This document shows, one piece after another, positions 44,484 through 57,818 of a stretch of DNA of 64,000 nucleotides. Under the pieces are notes generated by a model. That model was not told the DNA's origin. It ran no database searches and saw only the letters and a program-made list of their open reading frames with translations. Numbering within the stretch: position 1 is the stretch's first letter; each line of letters opens with the position of its first letter. Position numbers and translations under genes: made by a program. Source of the DNA: Phyllostachys edulis (Eukaryota; Streptophyta; Magnoliopsida; Poales; Poaceae); contig CM070553.1 of assembly GCA_036346405.1 (NCBI GenBank), positions 71,922,976-71,986,975 on the forward strand. Reading direction: 5' to 3'.

Positions 44484-47400
44484 TCAAGGGCAAGTATTGA
44501 GCAAAAAAAGATGGGGATGCTCGATCTTCATCAGATCTTCGCGCTCCCATGTGGCTTCATCTTCTGAGTGATTAGCCCACTGAACTTTCAAGAACTTGAC
44601 AGTGCGATTTCTGGTCCTACGTTCCATTTCGTCAAGGATACGCACTGGTCGCTCTTGATACGAAAGATCCGGTTGCAGATCAAGATTCTCAAATGAAGTA
44701 GCCTCGGTCGGAACACGAAGGCATTTCTTTAATTGAGAGACATGAAAGGTATCATGTACGGCCGAAAGAGTGTCGGGAAGTTCCAACTGATATGCCACAG
44801 CTCCTCGTTTTGCAATAATTCAGAAAGGTCCGATATAGCGAGGTGCTAACTTCCCTTTCACTTGAAAACGATGAGTACCTTTCATCGGCGATACTTTAAG
44901 ATAGACAAAATCATCTACCTCAAAGCTTAGTTCGCGACGGCGATGATCGGCATAGCTCTTCTGACGAGACTGGGCAGTTTTTAAATGGTCTCGAATCGCA
45001 TTTAACTTGTTCTTGACTTCTAAAACCAAGTCTGGGCCAAAGAATGGTCTTTCACCAGATTCTGACCAATTCAATGGAGTCCTACAAGCTCTTCCATACA
45101 AGGCTTCAAAAGGTGACATTTGAATACTTGCTTGGTAGCTATTGTTGTAGGAAAACTCCACATACGGCAAAGATTTCTCCCAATTCTTGCCATATGCTAA
45201 AACACTGAGCTCTCGTAAGATCTTCCATTATTTGATTCACCCTTTCGGTTTGACCACCGGTGCGAGGATGATAAGCGATCTTTGAAGGATAATTCGGTTC
45301 CCATTGCTTGATGGAGACAATTCCAAAATGGGAAGTGAATTGAGATCCACTGATGCGAAACAATAACTTTAGGAACACCGTGGAGACAAACAATTCTAGC
45401 TATATAGAGTTACGCCAATTGCTTGCCACTGAAATTGGTTCTAACAGGAGGAAATGAGCCACTTTAAATCGACGATCAATTATCACCCATATGGCATCAA
45501 ATCCATTACGAGACTTGGGAAGTCCGAACAAAATCCATACCGACTTCTTCCCATTTCCATTGTGGAATAGGCAAAGGTCAAGGGTACCAAAGGTTTCAAG
45601 TGCTCGGCTTTAACCCTTTGGCAAATATCACATTCAGCAACATACTGAGCAATTTGCCTTTTCATTTTGCTCCACCAAAATGTTTTCTTTAAATCCTGGT
45701 ACATCTTAGTACTTCCAGGATGTATAGAAAATTTGGAATTATGAGCTTCTTTAAGAATTAGCTCTCTCAGCTGTGAATCTGAGGGTACCACTAAACGATT
45801 GCGATAACGAATGGTACCACGAGCATCTTCAGAAAATTCATTGGCTTTACCTGCCTTCATGTTTTCTTTGATCTCTGCTACCTCAGCATCAGTTTTCTGG
45901 GCCTCCAGAATCTGATCTTCGAGTGTTGACTTTACTTCCAAAGTAGCAAGAAATCCATCTTCGACCATTTTGAGACTTAAGCTACCGAAGTCAAGACATA
46001 AACTCTTAGTCAAAGGAATTGTGGATAAGCAATTGCACTGTGTGACTTCCTGCTTAGAGCATCGGCCACAACATTGGCTTTGCCAGGATGGTAGTGAATA
46101 CCCATATCGTAGTCTTTGATCAATTCAAGCCATCTTCTTTGTCTCATATTCAGATCAACTTGAGTGAATATGTATTTCAGGCTCTTATGATCAGTATAGA
46201 TTTCGCAACGATTGCCAAGAAGGTAATGTCGCCAAATCTTTAATGCATGGACTACGGCCGCCAATTCCAAATCATGGGTAGGATAATTCACCTCATGAGG
46301 TCGCAATTGCCTGGATGCATATGCCACAACTCGGCCCTCTTGCATAAGCACACAACCAAGTCCATGGCGAGATGCATCACAATAGATATCAAAATTCTTA
46401 TGGATATCTGGAAGAGTGAGAACAGGAGCTTCAGTCAGGAGCTTTCTCAAGAGCTGAAAACTGTTTTCACATTCCACTGACCAAAAGAATTTGTTATCTT
46501 TCTTCAAAAATTCGAGTCGATGGTCCGAAATCTTGGAAAAATTTTCAATGAACCTATGGTAATATCCCGCAAGTCCAAGGAAACTTCGAATTTCAGGAAC
46601 ATTCTTGGGCTGCTTCCAGTCTAGTACATCTTGTACTTTGCTGGGATCAACTGTAATGCCTCCTTCGGATAATACATGACCCAGAAATGCAACTTGCTTA
46701 AGCCAGAAAGCACACTTGCTAAATTTGGCATCAAATGATGCTTGCGAAGTGTATCGGCAAAGACAAGTCTCAAATGATGCTCGTGCTCTTTATCAGACTT
46801 GGAGTAGATAAGAATGTCGTCAATAAACACAACAACAAACTTATCCAAGAAATCCATGAATACTGAATTCATTAGATTCATGAAATAAGCAGGAGCATTG
46901 GTTAGACCAAAGGACATAACAGTATACTCGTATAATCCATAACGAGTAGAGAATCTTGTTTTAGGAATATCCTCGCCTAACCTTGATCGATGATAGCCCG
47001 ATCGTAAATCAATCTTAGAAAAGACACGGGCTCCATCAACCGGTCAAATAGATCATCAATTCAGGCGAGGATACTTATTCTTGATAGTAACCTCATTTAA
47101 TGGACGGTAATCTACACACATCCGTAAAGTCTGGTCTTTCTTTTTGACAAAGATGGCCGCATCCCTGTGGTGAGGAACTTCGGTCGAATGAAACCTTTGT
47201 CAAGCAATTCTCCAAGCCGCTTTCTTCAATTCAAACAGCTCATTGGAAGGCATGCGATAAGGTCTTCTCGAAATGGGAGCGATGCAGGACTAGTTCAATC
47301 ACAAACTCTACTTCCGATCGGTGGCATCTGGGAAGTTCTTCAGAAAGACATCCCGATATTCACACACTCTGTAATCGACTCTAAGGTAGGAGTGATATCG

Positions 47401-47786
47401 ACTTTCAATGCACCAAGGTGGGAATGGATCGCTCTAGGTTGAAAAATGACTGAAAGGCCATTTTTATTAGTGAGGGATATAGTTCTCTGGGCACAATTAA
47501 TTTGGCCGAAGTTCTTGGACAACCAGTCCATACCCAAAATGACATCTATCCCTTTAGAGTTTATCACAATTAGGTCAGCCCAAAAGTCTACCCCTTCAAT
47601 ATTGATATTGACATTAAGGCAGATTTGATCAGTCATAAATACTAACCCAGGTGAGTGAATAATATGAGGTGGATGAAGCAGATGCATAACTAACTGATGT
47701 TGAATAGCAAACTGCCTACTAATAAAAGAATGGGATGCTCCAGAGTCAAATAAAACAGTAGCTGAACTGAAATTAACTAGGAGCAT
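44484..47786 (-). pseudogene. Element B pol: protease, RT, RNase H, integrase, chromodomain
   Basis: The protease frame (47786-47340) is intact across LFDSGASHSFIS and DVILGMDWLSKNF. RT follows, with VFIDDILIYSK in frame 46917-46621, but shifted frames on both sides. RNase H (46507-46010) has FDIYCDASRHGLGCVLMQEG and EIYTDHKSLKYIF. Integrase starts at 46013 with the zinc-binding region (HNSKFSIHPGSTKMYQDL, CDICQRVKAEH), continues in frames at 45393 and 45170 (MPYVEFSYNNSYQAS) and ends in a chromodomain frame (44798-44484; RTRNRTVKFLKVQWANHSED). About five frame changes are present. RNase H and integrase frames overlap by an ATGA, consistent with one small indel. Confidence 0.92.
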
Positions 47787-48979
47787 ACCAAGGATAACCT
47801 CAGTGCCTCGCCGCTTCTTGTGATCAAGCGATTCACACGGCCGCGGACAGGAACAGGATCAGGTTTAACAATTGCCTTTGGGGAAGGTGCAGGTCGCACA
47901 GAAGCTGGAGATGGCTGAACAGGTGGTAACCCTTTTGCCTTAGCAAAACACTGATTAGCGAAATGTCCCGGACGACCACAATGATAACATATCACCCCCG
48001 GCCTGACATTGACAGCAGTCGGTGGCCTATGTCCACTAGGTCGGGACTGTCCAGCGGGTGGCGATGGACGAAAAGCAAATACCGGCGCTCTGGGTGGGGC
48101 TGGAACTGGTGCTCGGAAAGATTGAGGTTGCCACAGTCGCGGTCTAACTGAACGACCACTATATGTGAACTGAGTGGCCTTCTCCGCTTAGTGAATCTTC
48201 AAGGCTTTACTCTTTGTTTCAAAATTATGGCTTTGTCCACGGTGTTGGAAATTTACAAGTCTTGTATTGCCAAAGCCAACGCAATTCTTGATAGCCCATT
48301 CATAAAACGGTTTCGACGACGAGTGTCGATCGAAACATCGTCGAGCATACCGAGCAAGAAAATTAAATTCATGAAGATACTCGGTCACCGACTTTCGCCC
48401 TTGTTTGAGAGCGAGGAATTCTGCCGCTGAGCATCATCACTCCCTCCGGAATATGGGCTTGCGAAAAGTCTCCATGAACTCAAGCCGTGGGAGTATGTCC
48501 GTGGGTTGGATGGCGGTAATTATCCCACCAATTACTAGCTGGTCGATCAATCGGTAGCTAGCATATAAGACCTTCTCCCTTTCAGAACATTGGGCAATGG
48601 TCAGCTTCTTTTCAATTTCCCGAAGCCAGTCCTATGCTTCCAATGGATCCTGGGAGCTGGAAAACACTGGAGGGTTAGTTCGCTGAAAGTCAGCGAGACT
48701 ACCCTGCCCATGTTGAACTCCTGCTCGACCAGCTGGTGTCGGAGTGGCGGAGGTATTACGCGCAATCTGCTCCAATATGCGCGTCTGATCCATGCGGTTG
48801 CGCTCAATTTGCATGAGCACGTCCGCCATGGTGGGTGGTGGAGGAAGCTCCTCTTCCTGACGACCACTTTGCGGACCATGAGATCCGGAAGGGTCAGTCT
48901 GCTCTCCCTGAGTTTGTAGAACAGGGGTGGAAAACCTCTCCTCTTGTTGTGTTCGCGATCGAGTGGTTGGTCCTGTCAT
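47787..48979 (-). pseudogene. Element B gag with nonsense codon and frameshifts
   Basis: Starts MTGPTTRSRTQQEERF at ATG 48979, after CAACAG|G. IERNRMDQTRILEQIARNTS is intact. A TAG at 48634-48632 replaces the codon before DWLREIEKK, after which the frame stays readable for a while. Later frames are rearranged around 48180-48480; YLHEFNFLARYA is in the 48188-48388 frame. The zinc knuckle CYHCGRPGHFANQC is near 47990-47950. Gag would form the particle. The amino end resembles element C more than family A. Confidence 0.9.
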
Positions 48980-49440
48980 CCTGTTGCCATATAATGGTTA
49001 ACAACATAACAAGGATACACTCGTGCTAACACATACAAGATTAGGAGATAGAAATTAATTAAACCTAAGCATGCAGCATGTCATGATGTGCAACCAATTA
49101 ACACCAAAAACAATAACACACCAAAAGTTGACCTTTATTTAACACCAACTAATACCAAAATAACACTGTGCCGAGTACTGACAAAAGGGCAGCATTATTT
49201 TATTAACACATTAAGTCCAAATACACAAGTCGGCCACTCATCTATAGAGAAAAGACAAGGTAGATAAGAGACTGATCTTGGAAAATCAACAGAAAGATGG
49301 ATAAGAATTGATACTAAAAGAAGATAAGGAATAAAAGATAGCAGACTTAGATCTTTAGAAATTAATTTAAGTTAAAATAATGTTACAGAGACTCACTAAA
49401 GGTAACAACCATGCTAATTCTATCCTACAGGCAACCATAT
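48980..49440 (-). other. Element B untranslated leader
   Basis: No ORF was found. The - strand end has TTAACC and CAACAG just before the gag ATG, a possible splice acceptor. Confidence 0.65.
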
Positions 49441-49452
49441 GCTCTGATACCA
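49441..49452 (-). promoter_or_regulatory. Element B primer-binding site
   Basis: The - strand reads TGGTATCAGAGC, four bases from the LTR boundary at 49457. Confidence 0.95.
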
Positions 49453-49456
49453 ACGC

Positions 49457-52400
49457 TGTGAGACCCTTAATTATTGGGATTGTGCCGAATTATAATTATA
49501 CTGGTAGCATAATTCTTAATTAAGGAACAATGTAATGTCCTTAATAAAGATCATACTAGAAGCATAATCATAACAAGTAACAATCCAACAATTAGGTTCC
49601 CGGATATATGTCATGCAATAGTTCCCAGGATTGACGACTATTAGCATATATCCTTAAAACAACATTGCATCATACACATACACAAGGCATACATTACTCA
49701 CATAATTATACATCAAATATTACATTGTATTTCGGTTGCTACAGTATCAGGGTGCTACAGTAACCGACTGAAATTTTACAGGTACAAATGACCTTGGGTC
49801 ATTACAAAAGAGCAAAAGCGGAAGCAAAAGATAAACACCATCAATGGCCCCATTATCCCGCAGGCTATTGCGTGGAGACTAGAATTAGCATTACTCGTTA
49901 GCGTCACCGGATCGGCGCTAACGGGCATCTCATAAAGAAAACCATCGCCACCGCAACAAGGGGTCATAAAACCCCGAGTACGAAAGGTACTCAAAGAAGT
50001 CTTACACAAACTAATAAAAGAAAGTGGTTGTTAGAACCTATACAATGGAATAGAAAGTATATATGCATAAGGTTGACAATGTAAGGTTTAAATGGTTCAG
50101 TTTGCATAAAGCGATACATCTTAACCTACAATTGCTATATTTTGATAAAGCAGTTTTAATAAATTGATTTGGACTAAAACAAAGGAATAAGTGTAATTGT
50201 AAACATAAACAAGAATAAGAATAAATAACATCTCACAATTAATTGTACAGAACAATCATCATGCCGAACCAATTCCCAAAACCCAAAATTAGAATAACTT
50301 CTATACAGGTGACATCAATCCAAGCGTTGTCCGTAACCGTGGACACGGCTATTCGAATAGTTTTAACCTGCGGGGTGTACATCTTTACCCACATGACTTA
50401 GTTAGCCCGTAAGCCTCCGGAATGATAGCACACTTCCTTTGGTATGCCGGCCGGGTAAACTAAGATTTGGTATTTTTCAACAAGTTAACACTATTGAGTT
50501 GGATGACCCATGTGAGATTAATCCCGCTTAAACCAGACTGATAGCATACATTCAACCGGGGCTCACATGTTGTACCGGAATGCCGACCAAATCAATTAAA
50601 TGCAAACTCGTGTTAGCCACACATATTACACATGCATCGGGGCCTCAAGGAACGTACATGCGATGTAACACATCTACGCCTTACCCATCTAAGAACATCG
50701 ATATCAATATAAGCTCCACATGGCATACGACACGGCCCGAAGACTTAAGCATCTATGCCATATGAAATCAATACACATGTCCTTACTCTCCTGTATCCAA
50801 CTCAATAGCATTAACCCTTTACTTAACCAAACAGCGCCCATACTCTGCATGTGGAAGTACGTTGGGGCTTGAATTGGGCCGTCAGAGTTCAGTCCTTAAT
50901 CAACCCAGACAAGACATCCACATTTCCCAATTCTCGTGCACAAAGGCACCATCACTAGCATCCACTTGTCCAGATTTGAATTGATTGATAACAGGATTTA
51001 GAAGCATTTCCAAATCAAATAAACTGAACCAGAATCAAAATAATTATAAATCATTTGTTGTCCCCAAGTCTGACAAGCTAAGCTTGCCAAACTCTAACGT
51101 TCTATGGACTGCATGGCTAAGCAAAAATGAAAACTAAATATTATAACATCACAACTAGCTTAGGTTGAGTGTATGGTTGAATTAAGGATAAGCCACAATT
51201 TCAGGGTATAACTAACTAGGAACAGGGCATAAATAGATTTTTAGAAATTTGCATGCACAGTGTCACTGTATTTTAGAATTCTCTGAGCTCAAAAGAATAG
51301 GTTCAACATGGTGCAGAGAGGAAGCTTGCCTTGATAATAGTATATGACCTCTTGTTCAGGTTCTTGCAACTCAACAAAAGGTTCAACAAACTCAGAAGGT
51401 CCAGATTCTAAAAGAAATAAAATTCAATGAGCACAAGTAAAAGAAACAGAGAACAATTTGTGCATAAAAGAAGATATGATCAAGATGGTAATGCATATAT
51501 AGCAGTATGCTTAAGTTATACTAATTTGCTAAGAGTAATAGCCCATATATCTTATCTACTAATACTTACTACCCAGATTTTACACTAAGTCTATAGCTAC
51601 AGGAACAGAATTTAGGGACAGGAACCGATTTTTTTGCTACAGGAACAGAATTTAGCTACAGGAACAGGACAACTTGTATTTAAATTAATTATCTAGCTAA
51701 ACCTCATCTAAATGAAAGATTGAGCTTAAACCGAGTGTATTAAGGTTGGTGCTGTGAATTAGTAGGTCATTTACCACTTAATAATGTCGATTTAGGGTTT
51801 AGGACTTTGCTGTTGAGGTGGTCGGTCAGACCAAAACAGCAAGGACCTAATTCCAGATTTCGGCTAGTTAGTGAAGTTACAAAACACAAGTACTTAAAAA
51901 GGGAGTAATTAATACTAAGATCCACTACTGCCATCCTACTGGTTCGGCTTACAAGAAAGAAAAGGCAAGCAGAGCTGTTTTCGGTTGGGTCTATTTAACC
52001 AATAGCCAAAACAGCAACAGAGCTTTTGTCCAGAATTAAGCTACTATGGAGTGATAAGCTAACCAAAGATTCTAAATGGTTTTAAGGGCTATCTGGATGG
52101 TGGTTGAGACCATAAGTCCTTATTACTAACCCTAGCCGCAGATTAAAGAAAGGAGGAAATTAGCTATTTGTCGGTTTTGGCCGACAAAATAAAACAGAGA
52201 GGATTTCGTCTTAACAACTAAATGGACGATCTTGATAAAAGAAAGATGGTCTACTTATGATACTAGGGTTCGTTAGAACCTAAGCAAGATGATAAGTCAT
52301 CAAGAGAAACCCTAAATCTTGAAAACGACATGAAAGACCTAAAAGTTAAAACCTAACTTTTCGGTTAAAGAAAGGTTAAAGCACCACATGATCGGTGAGT

Positions 52401-54035
52401 GATGCACCGAATGAGTGATGCCCTCAGAGAGCTAATAATGATATGAAGTAAGATTTAGACTTACCACTAGGGTTTAAAAAGAAAAAGATTAGTTAGGGTT
52501 TTGGTCAAGATATTAAGATCCAAGCTCTAGTCTTTGATCTGCACAAAAGAGAAAAGGATGGATCTAAGATATAAAGGTCATCAGTTACTTTCTTGATGGA
52601 AAAAGATGGACTTTAACTCACCCTGATGAGGTTTTCACCAAGGTGGTGCCCCACGGTTGAAGTTGACAGGGAGAATAACTTAAGTCCAACCTACAAGAAT
52701 GACCAAAATCATATTAGTATGAGATTTAGGCCTTCTTGGAGTTGAGCAAGGTAGAGGAGTAAGGAAGCTTCACTGGTATGAAGGCAAAGTGAGAGAGCTT
52801 CTCCTGGTCAACAATGGCAGTAGAGAAGAACTAGGGTTTATATAGTGATGAGGTCCTCTGTACCACCGAGAATTCTCTAGAATTGGATGAGGTGGCATTG
52901 AGGATAGATTTTTGAGAGAAAATATCCTCCAAATCACTGTACACTATCTCCATTTCAGTGTGAATGGTGCTTACGGTGTACAGGAGGAGATGAAGCAAAG
53001 TCGTGCCACTTCCATGGGGGTCCCAGTGGCAGAGACACTAAGCAGCGCACGCAGCAAGGTCCAACACACAGCCACCGTTCGATTTTGTTTGGGTGGATGC
53101 GATTTAGATGCTACAATACACTGAAACGGTATGGTGCGATCTGGGCCGTGCGATTCGCAGCGAACGGCCACGATCAAGGCGCCCTGTAGTGGTCCGGATG
53201 TCCCAAGCTACCAGGACCGTCCGATTTGCAGCCAACGCGCGCGATTTCACGGGCGCTATAGCTGGTCCGAACGGCCCAATCGATACGGATCGGCCCAATC
53301 GATACGGATCGTTGGATCAAAATCCAACGGTGGCCGCTACAGGAAAAAGGATCTCGGTCGCGGATCCAAAGCGATCGTCAGAGATTTCAATCCAACGGTG
53401 GAACTTGACTTCGCGTTTGGGATGACCCGCACGCTTTGCAAATCTCACCAAGGTGAGGAAATCAACGCCCACAATCACAGAGGCGAAGCGGACGCTACAA
53501 GAACGTGACCGCCCGGTTTGCCTTTGGTTGGGTGAGTCGCTCTGATATCGACTTGAGTTCAGACCGGTTAGTTTTACCAGATCTGATTCAAAATTTCAAA
53601 TGGTTTGACTGGGCTGTTTAAAATAGCAAATAAATTTGTAAAATCCTGAAATTTTGCAGAAAGGCTACTGGGATGATATATTCCCCAAATAAAATTTGGA
53701 AACCACTGTTTCTCTTTTAGAAATACATCAATAATTCATTTGAACCGAATAGGGTTTATTTAAAGACAATTATTTTTCTAAAATCCAATTTAACTTCTGT
53801 AAATTCAACAAAATTATTTTTGGGCATAATACTTCATCTAGTTTTGAAATAAAATAATTCCCAGTCATAATACCAACCAGTGGATGGTATTTCCTTTTGA
53901 AATTTTGATCAGTTGGAGTTTGGAATTTAGAAATTTGAGGGAGATGAATTGTAACCTGTTGCCTAATTTGCCAAAATGAACAGTGATGCTGTGAACAGCA
54001 CCTTATTACTGTTTATTAGGGCTGAGGCTGTTACA
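49457..54035 (-). repeat. Element B 5' LTR (4,579 bp)
   Basis: On the - strand it runs from TGTAACAGCC at 54035 to GGGTCTCACA at 49457. Same internal features as the 3' LTR: TATA at 52835-52847, palindrome module at 50349-50360, hairpin at 49976-49992. Many of the differences from the 3' LTR are 1-3 base changes at CAG or CTG. Confidence 0.95.
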
Positions 54036-54040
54036 ACATA
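54036..54040. repeat. Target-site duplication ACATA (right copy)
   Basis: Identical to 39731-39735; after it the A3 LTR resumes (AAGGAGTAATAATAG). Confidence 0.96.
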
Positions 54041-56489
54041 AAGGAGTAATAATAGATTTGTGTGATCAAGACCATCGACTAAATCGATGATCGGCCATTA
54101 CTACCGATAACTAAGCATGTCTAAGCAGTTTAATCGAAAACTACTAAGTGATAAGAGCTCATCCAACGAGCTCAAACCACAGCAAATAACCTAGGCTCAT
54201 GGTAGTAGAGGATAAACAATTCCTACAGATTATGCAACTATCGGCTTGCTAGCGACATTTTAACACAAAGTAGCATGCATACATACAAGTAAAACAATAT
54301 ATTAACCTTTAAAGTAATGGGACGATAGAGGGGATATGATCAAACTGCTTGCCTTTCTGTTGCTGGTCAAATTGTTGCTGAGGATCGCTCACAGGATCAA
54401 CACATTCGTCAACACCTAATCAAAAAGACGAAAACAATCGATAAGAACGACGAAAACGACAAAGACAGCACAGCAAACGAACTCCAAATACTCTGAAATT
54501 TCTACAGAAGCAAGAGGATGATGTTTAGGGAATTTAGCAACAAGAACCAATTGATTTGGATTCTCAATGCAAAAGTTATGAGCAAAACAAATCTGCTCAG
54601 CCCTAAAAATACAAACTGCCACTATTCACTAATTTAATTATGAGGCAACATTTTCTAGAAAGGTGGTGATACTGAGATTTTTACAGTAAAACCAGCACCT
54701 CATGAGATGAATAACACAATTGAGTTCACCTCATTTGGAGCTATTATGCATTTTCTATAACTTTTCAAAAACAAGAACTTGAACAAAATTATAATGCACA
54801 AGAATTCTTTTTGACAGCAGCAACAAGCTCAAAACTAATTTTCACAGTAAGTTCATCAATAGAGGAACCCAACAAAGTTGGATTCACTCAAAAATAATCT
54901 ACAGAGCATTAGTTATGTATTTTACAAGTTAAACACTACATTTAAAGTTAGTTTTAAAACCTATTTGCAAAACCATGTTCCAGAGCTGAACTGGGCTCAT
55001 AACCATTTTTAGATTGGAGCCCAGGTCAAACCAGAGCTAACAAAATTTGAATCACCCTATTTGGATTTAAATTGACCTAGTTATGCAATTTTAAAGTTCA
55101 TACCTTTTTTAGTTTATAATTAAGACCTCACAGGAGGTCCTAAGGACTAGAACGAACTGGGAGGACATGAGCCATAGATTTTGAATCTAACGGCTCAAGA
55201 CCTCCCAGGCGATAATGCGCACACGCGCTCGCGAGATCTAGAGGACATGGGCCGTGGATCTTGGATCCCACGGTCCTTGTCCTCCCAGCGGAAACGCGCA
55301 CGCGTCCGCGCGGGATAGAGGTCGTGGCCGTTGATCTTGGATCCAACGGCTATGACCTCAAGATCTCGCGCGCTCGCGCTAGCGCTGCTGGACCTTATGC
55401 GCGCGATCGGAGAGGAGGTCGTGACCGTTGATCTTGCGAGATGGACGGCCCACGACCTCGCACCTCACGCACGCACGCGCGGGCGAGTTAATGCGCGGGA
55501 CAACGAGGAGGTCCGCGCGCGAGGTCTTAAATGCGCGCAAAGAGACAGGATTAAGGGCAGTTAAGACACGCCAATGATTAACAATGATTGAGGTATTTAA
55601 AGCGGCAAATCTTTGTCCTAAAACGACAACGGCGCTGCCGTTTTCATCCGACAAAACCTGAGCGCAAAGAAATGGTCTTCGCCGGCGATGCAGACCTCGC
55701 CGGCGACAACCAAGGACACCAACGTGTCCGCAATAGGGTTGCGTACACTATGGTCCTCCTCTCAACGGCGGCGATGGCCTTGAACGCCGACGAACCGGAG
55801 AGGAGCCCGATAGCACAACACGGCAAAAATGACAGCAGCTAAATTGAGCTCCACAGCATTCATACAAGCGTGTGCCAAGCCTAGGGACTACCAGGAGGAT
55901 TACCTGGAGGTCCAGAGGGGCTGAGGAGGTCGAGGGAGGAAGGACCGTCTTGGGGAAGAAAGGTGCTCAACGGCCAAAGCTCCAACTTCAAGATCCTTTT
56001 GGCCACCTCTGCAAAATGCCCAAACTAAACAAGTTAAGACATGATCACAGAGGACATGGCACAAAAAGAAGCACGGAGAAAGGGAGGAAAACCCCAGGGA
56101 CCCTTGTCCACCGCGGAGCTTCAAGCTCCAACAATGGCGGCCAAGGAAAGCTTCGGTGGTTTAGAGCTCACAAGCACAGGGGTGCAAGCAAGGGAACAAT
56201 GGTGTGTAAAGGAAGCCAAAGAAATAGTGGGGGGGTTTTATACCTAGGGCAAAACGAGGTTGTGAACCACGGGTTAAGCTCATGGTGAGCTTAGCCCATG
56301 GGGAGGTCCATGGGAGGTCCTGGACTTGGACAAGACGGATGGGACAGAGTAGGTGGGCAGAACATGGGCTAGGGGCGGAAAGGGCTGACACGCATTTAAT
56401 GCGGGCCTGCAAGAGCCGTTGGGACAAGACATGCTCTGACTTTGCCCACTGCCATGGCTCGCACGCGCGCCCAAGGTGGAAGAAGAACA

Positions 56490-57290
56490 GGACCTCACAT
56501 CCACCGTTGGATTAAGTGGATGGGAGGTCTGGCCTCGGATTTTATGTTTGAACCGTTACGCTTTAAGTGACTGGGAGGAGGTCCCAGCCACACGATCCTG
56601 AACGGGGAGGTCGTGGCCCTACGATTTCCATAACGCGAATGCGCACGAGGAAAAAGGGACAGGAGGTCCAAGGTGTTGGATCTAAATCCAACGGTGCGGA
56701 CCTCCTGGAGGACTTAACGTTTGCGCACGCTACAGCCCAAGATGTGGAGGTCATGGCCTTTGGATTTAAATCCAAGGGCACATAACAGATAGGGAGGACT
56801 TAGACGCTGCGCAACGCACAAGAGAGGTCATGGCCGTGAGATTTACATCTAACGGCTACGACCTCATGTGCGCTGGGAGATCTGATGCGCACAAAGCGAG
56901 GAGGAGGTCGTGACCATGGATTTTAATCCAACAGTGCACAACATGAGATGGGGGAGGTTTTGGGCTGCGATGATTTGCAGCGGAGGTCGTGGCCTTTGGA
57001 TCTGAATCCAACGGCTACGACCTCAACAAGGTGGGAGGTCTGAAGGTTTTGACAGTGAGGGGAGGTCGTGGCCATGGATCTTTGATCCAAGGGCTGCGAC
57101 CTCATGTAGGTGGGAGGACCTCACTGTGAATGTTTGAGGAGGAGGTCGTGGCCTTTGGATTGAATCCAACGGCTACGACCTCAACAAGGTGCAAAGGGAG
57201 GTCTTTGAGGTTAAAAACACAGGGGAGGTCATGGCCATCGGATTTTTGATCCAAGGGCTGTGACCTCATGTAGGTGGGCAGGAGGTCAGG
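56490..57290. repeat. U3 palindrome array of A3
   Basis: Family A array in the solo LTR, with exact MSA-type elements at 56848-56858 (TCTAACGGCTA), 57007-57017 and 57165-57175 (TCCAACGGCTA). A further one at 55342-55352 lies downstream of the TATA element. Palindrome arms are better kept here than in A2. Confidence 0.8.
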
Positions 57291-57813
57291 CTGAGGTGCA
57301 GAAATGGTTGGGCTGGACCAGCTTTGCAAAGCGGTTAGCCCGAGGAACAGTGCACCCAATAAATTTAGTTTTCAACAGCTGAGATTTTGCAGAATTATTT
57401 GAGATAGCAATTGAACTCCAAAATTTATGAAATTTTAACTGGAGCTTGCTGACATCATGATTAACCTTACATAAAATTTCCAGAGGTTATTATGCTATGC
57501 ATTTTTCTCAGGAAATTCATGAAGTCTGTTCAAGAATTTGTTTTACCTTCAAAAATTACCAAACAAGTTTTATAACTCATGATATTTTTCAGAGGGGTCC
57601 CACAACATTTCTAGGACCAAGGAAAAATATCTCTAAGGGTTTGGCACAAGATTTGTGACAAATGGGAAATGAGTTTGACTGTTGGTCAACAAGAGCTTAT
57701 GTTTTTGGATTACACAATCTCTTGGACAAGAATTACATGAGAGAAAAAGTTTTGATTTCTACACATTTAATTACATTTGAACAAACACCTGTTTCGGTAT
57801 TTGGGATGTTACA

Positions 57814-57818
57814 CATTC
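57814..57818. repeat. Target-site duplication CATTC (right copy) of solo LTR A3
   Basis: Follows the LTR end TGGGATGTTACA at 57813 and matches 38460-38464. Confidence 0.95.

Larger units (their letters stand above)
39736..54035 (-). mobile_element. Element B, complete Ty3/gypsy chromovirus with target duplication
   Basis: A 14.3-kb element on the - strand. 5' LTR 54035-49457, primer site 49452-49441, gag, pol, polypurine tract and 3' LTR 44283-39736. LTRs of 4,579 and 4,548 bp are very similar, and both target duplications are intact, so the insertion is young relative to the DNA around it. The coding region carries a nonsense codon and several frameshifts. It is inserted in the A3 LTR. Confidence 0.96.
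38465..57813 (-). mobile_element. Solo LTR A3 (family A) inside the CACTA transposase gene, itself interrupted
   Basis: On the - strand it runs from TGTAACATCCC-like sequence at 57813 to TGAGACCCCG-type sequence at 38465, i.e. a family A LTR with no internal region. Removing the family B element and one ACATA leaves 5,044 bp. It holds the palindrome array (about 56490-57290), GGTATAAAA (56236-56244), exon beta (54353-54415), the altered palindrome (39252-39262) and exon gamma (from 38869). It is more diverged from A1 and A2 than those are from each other. Confidence 0.93.
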
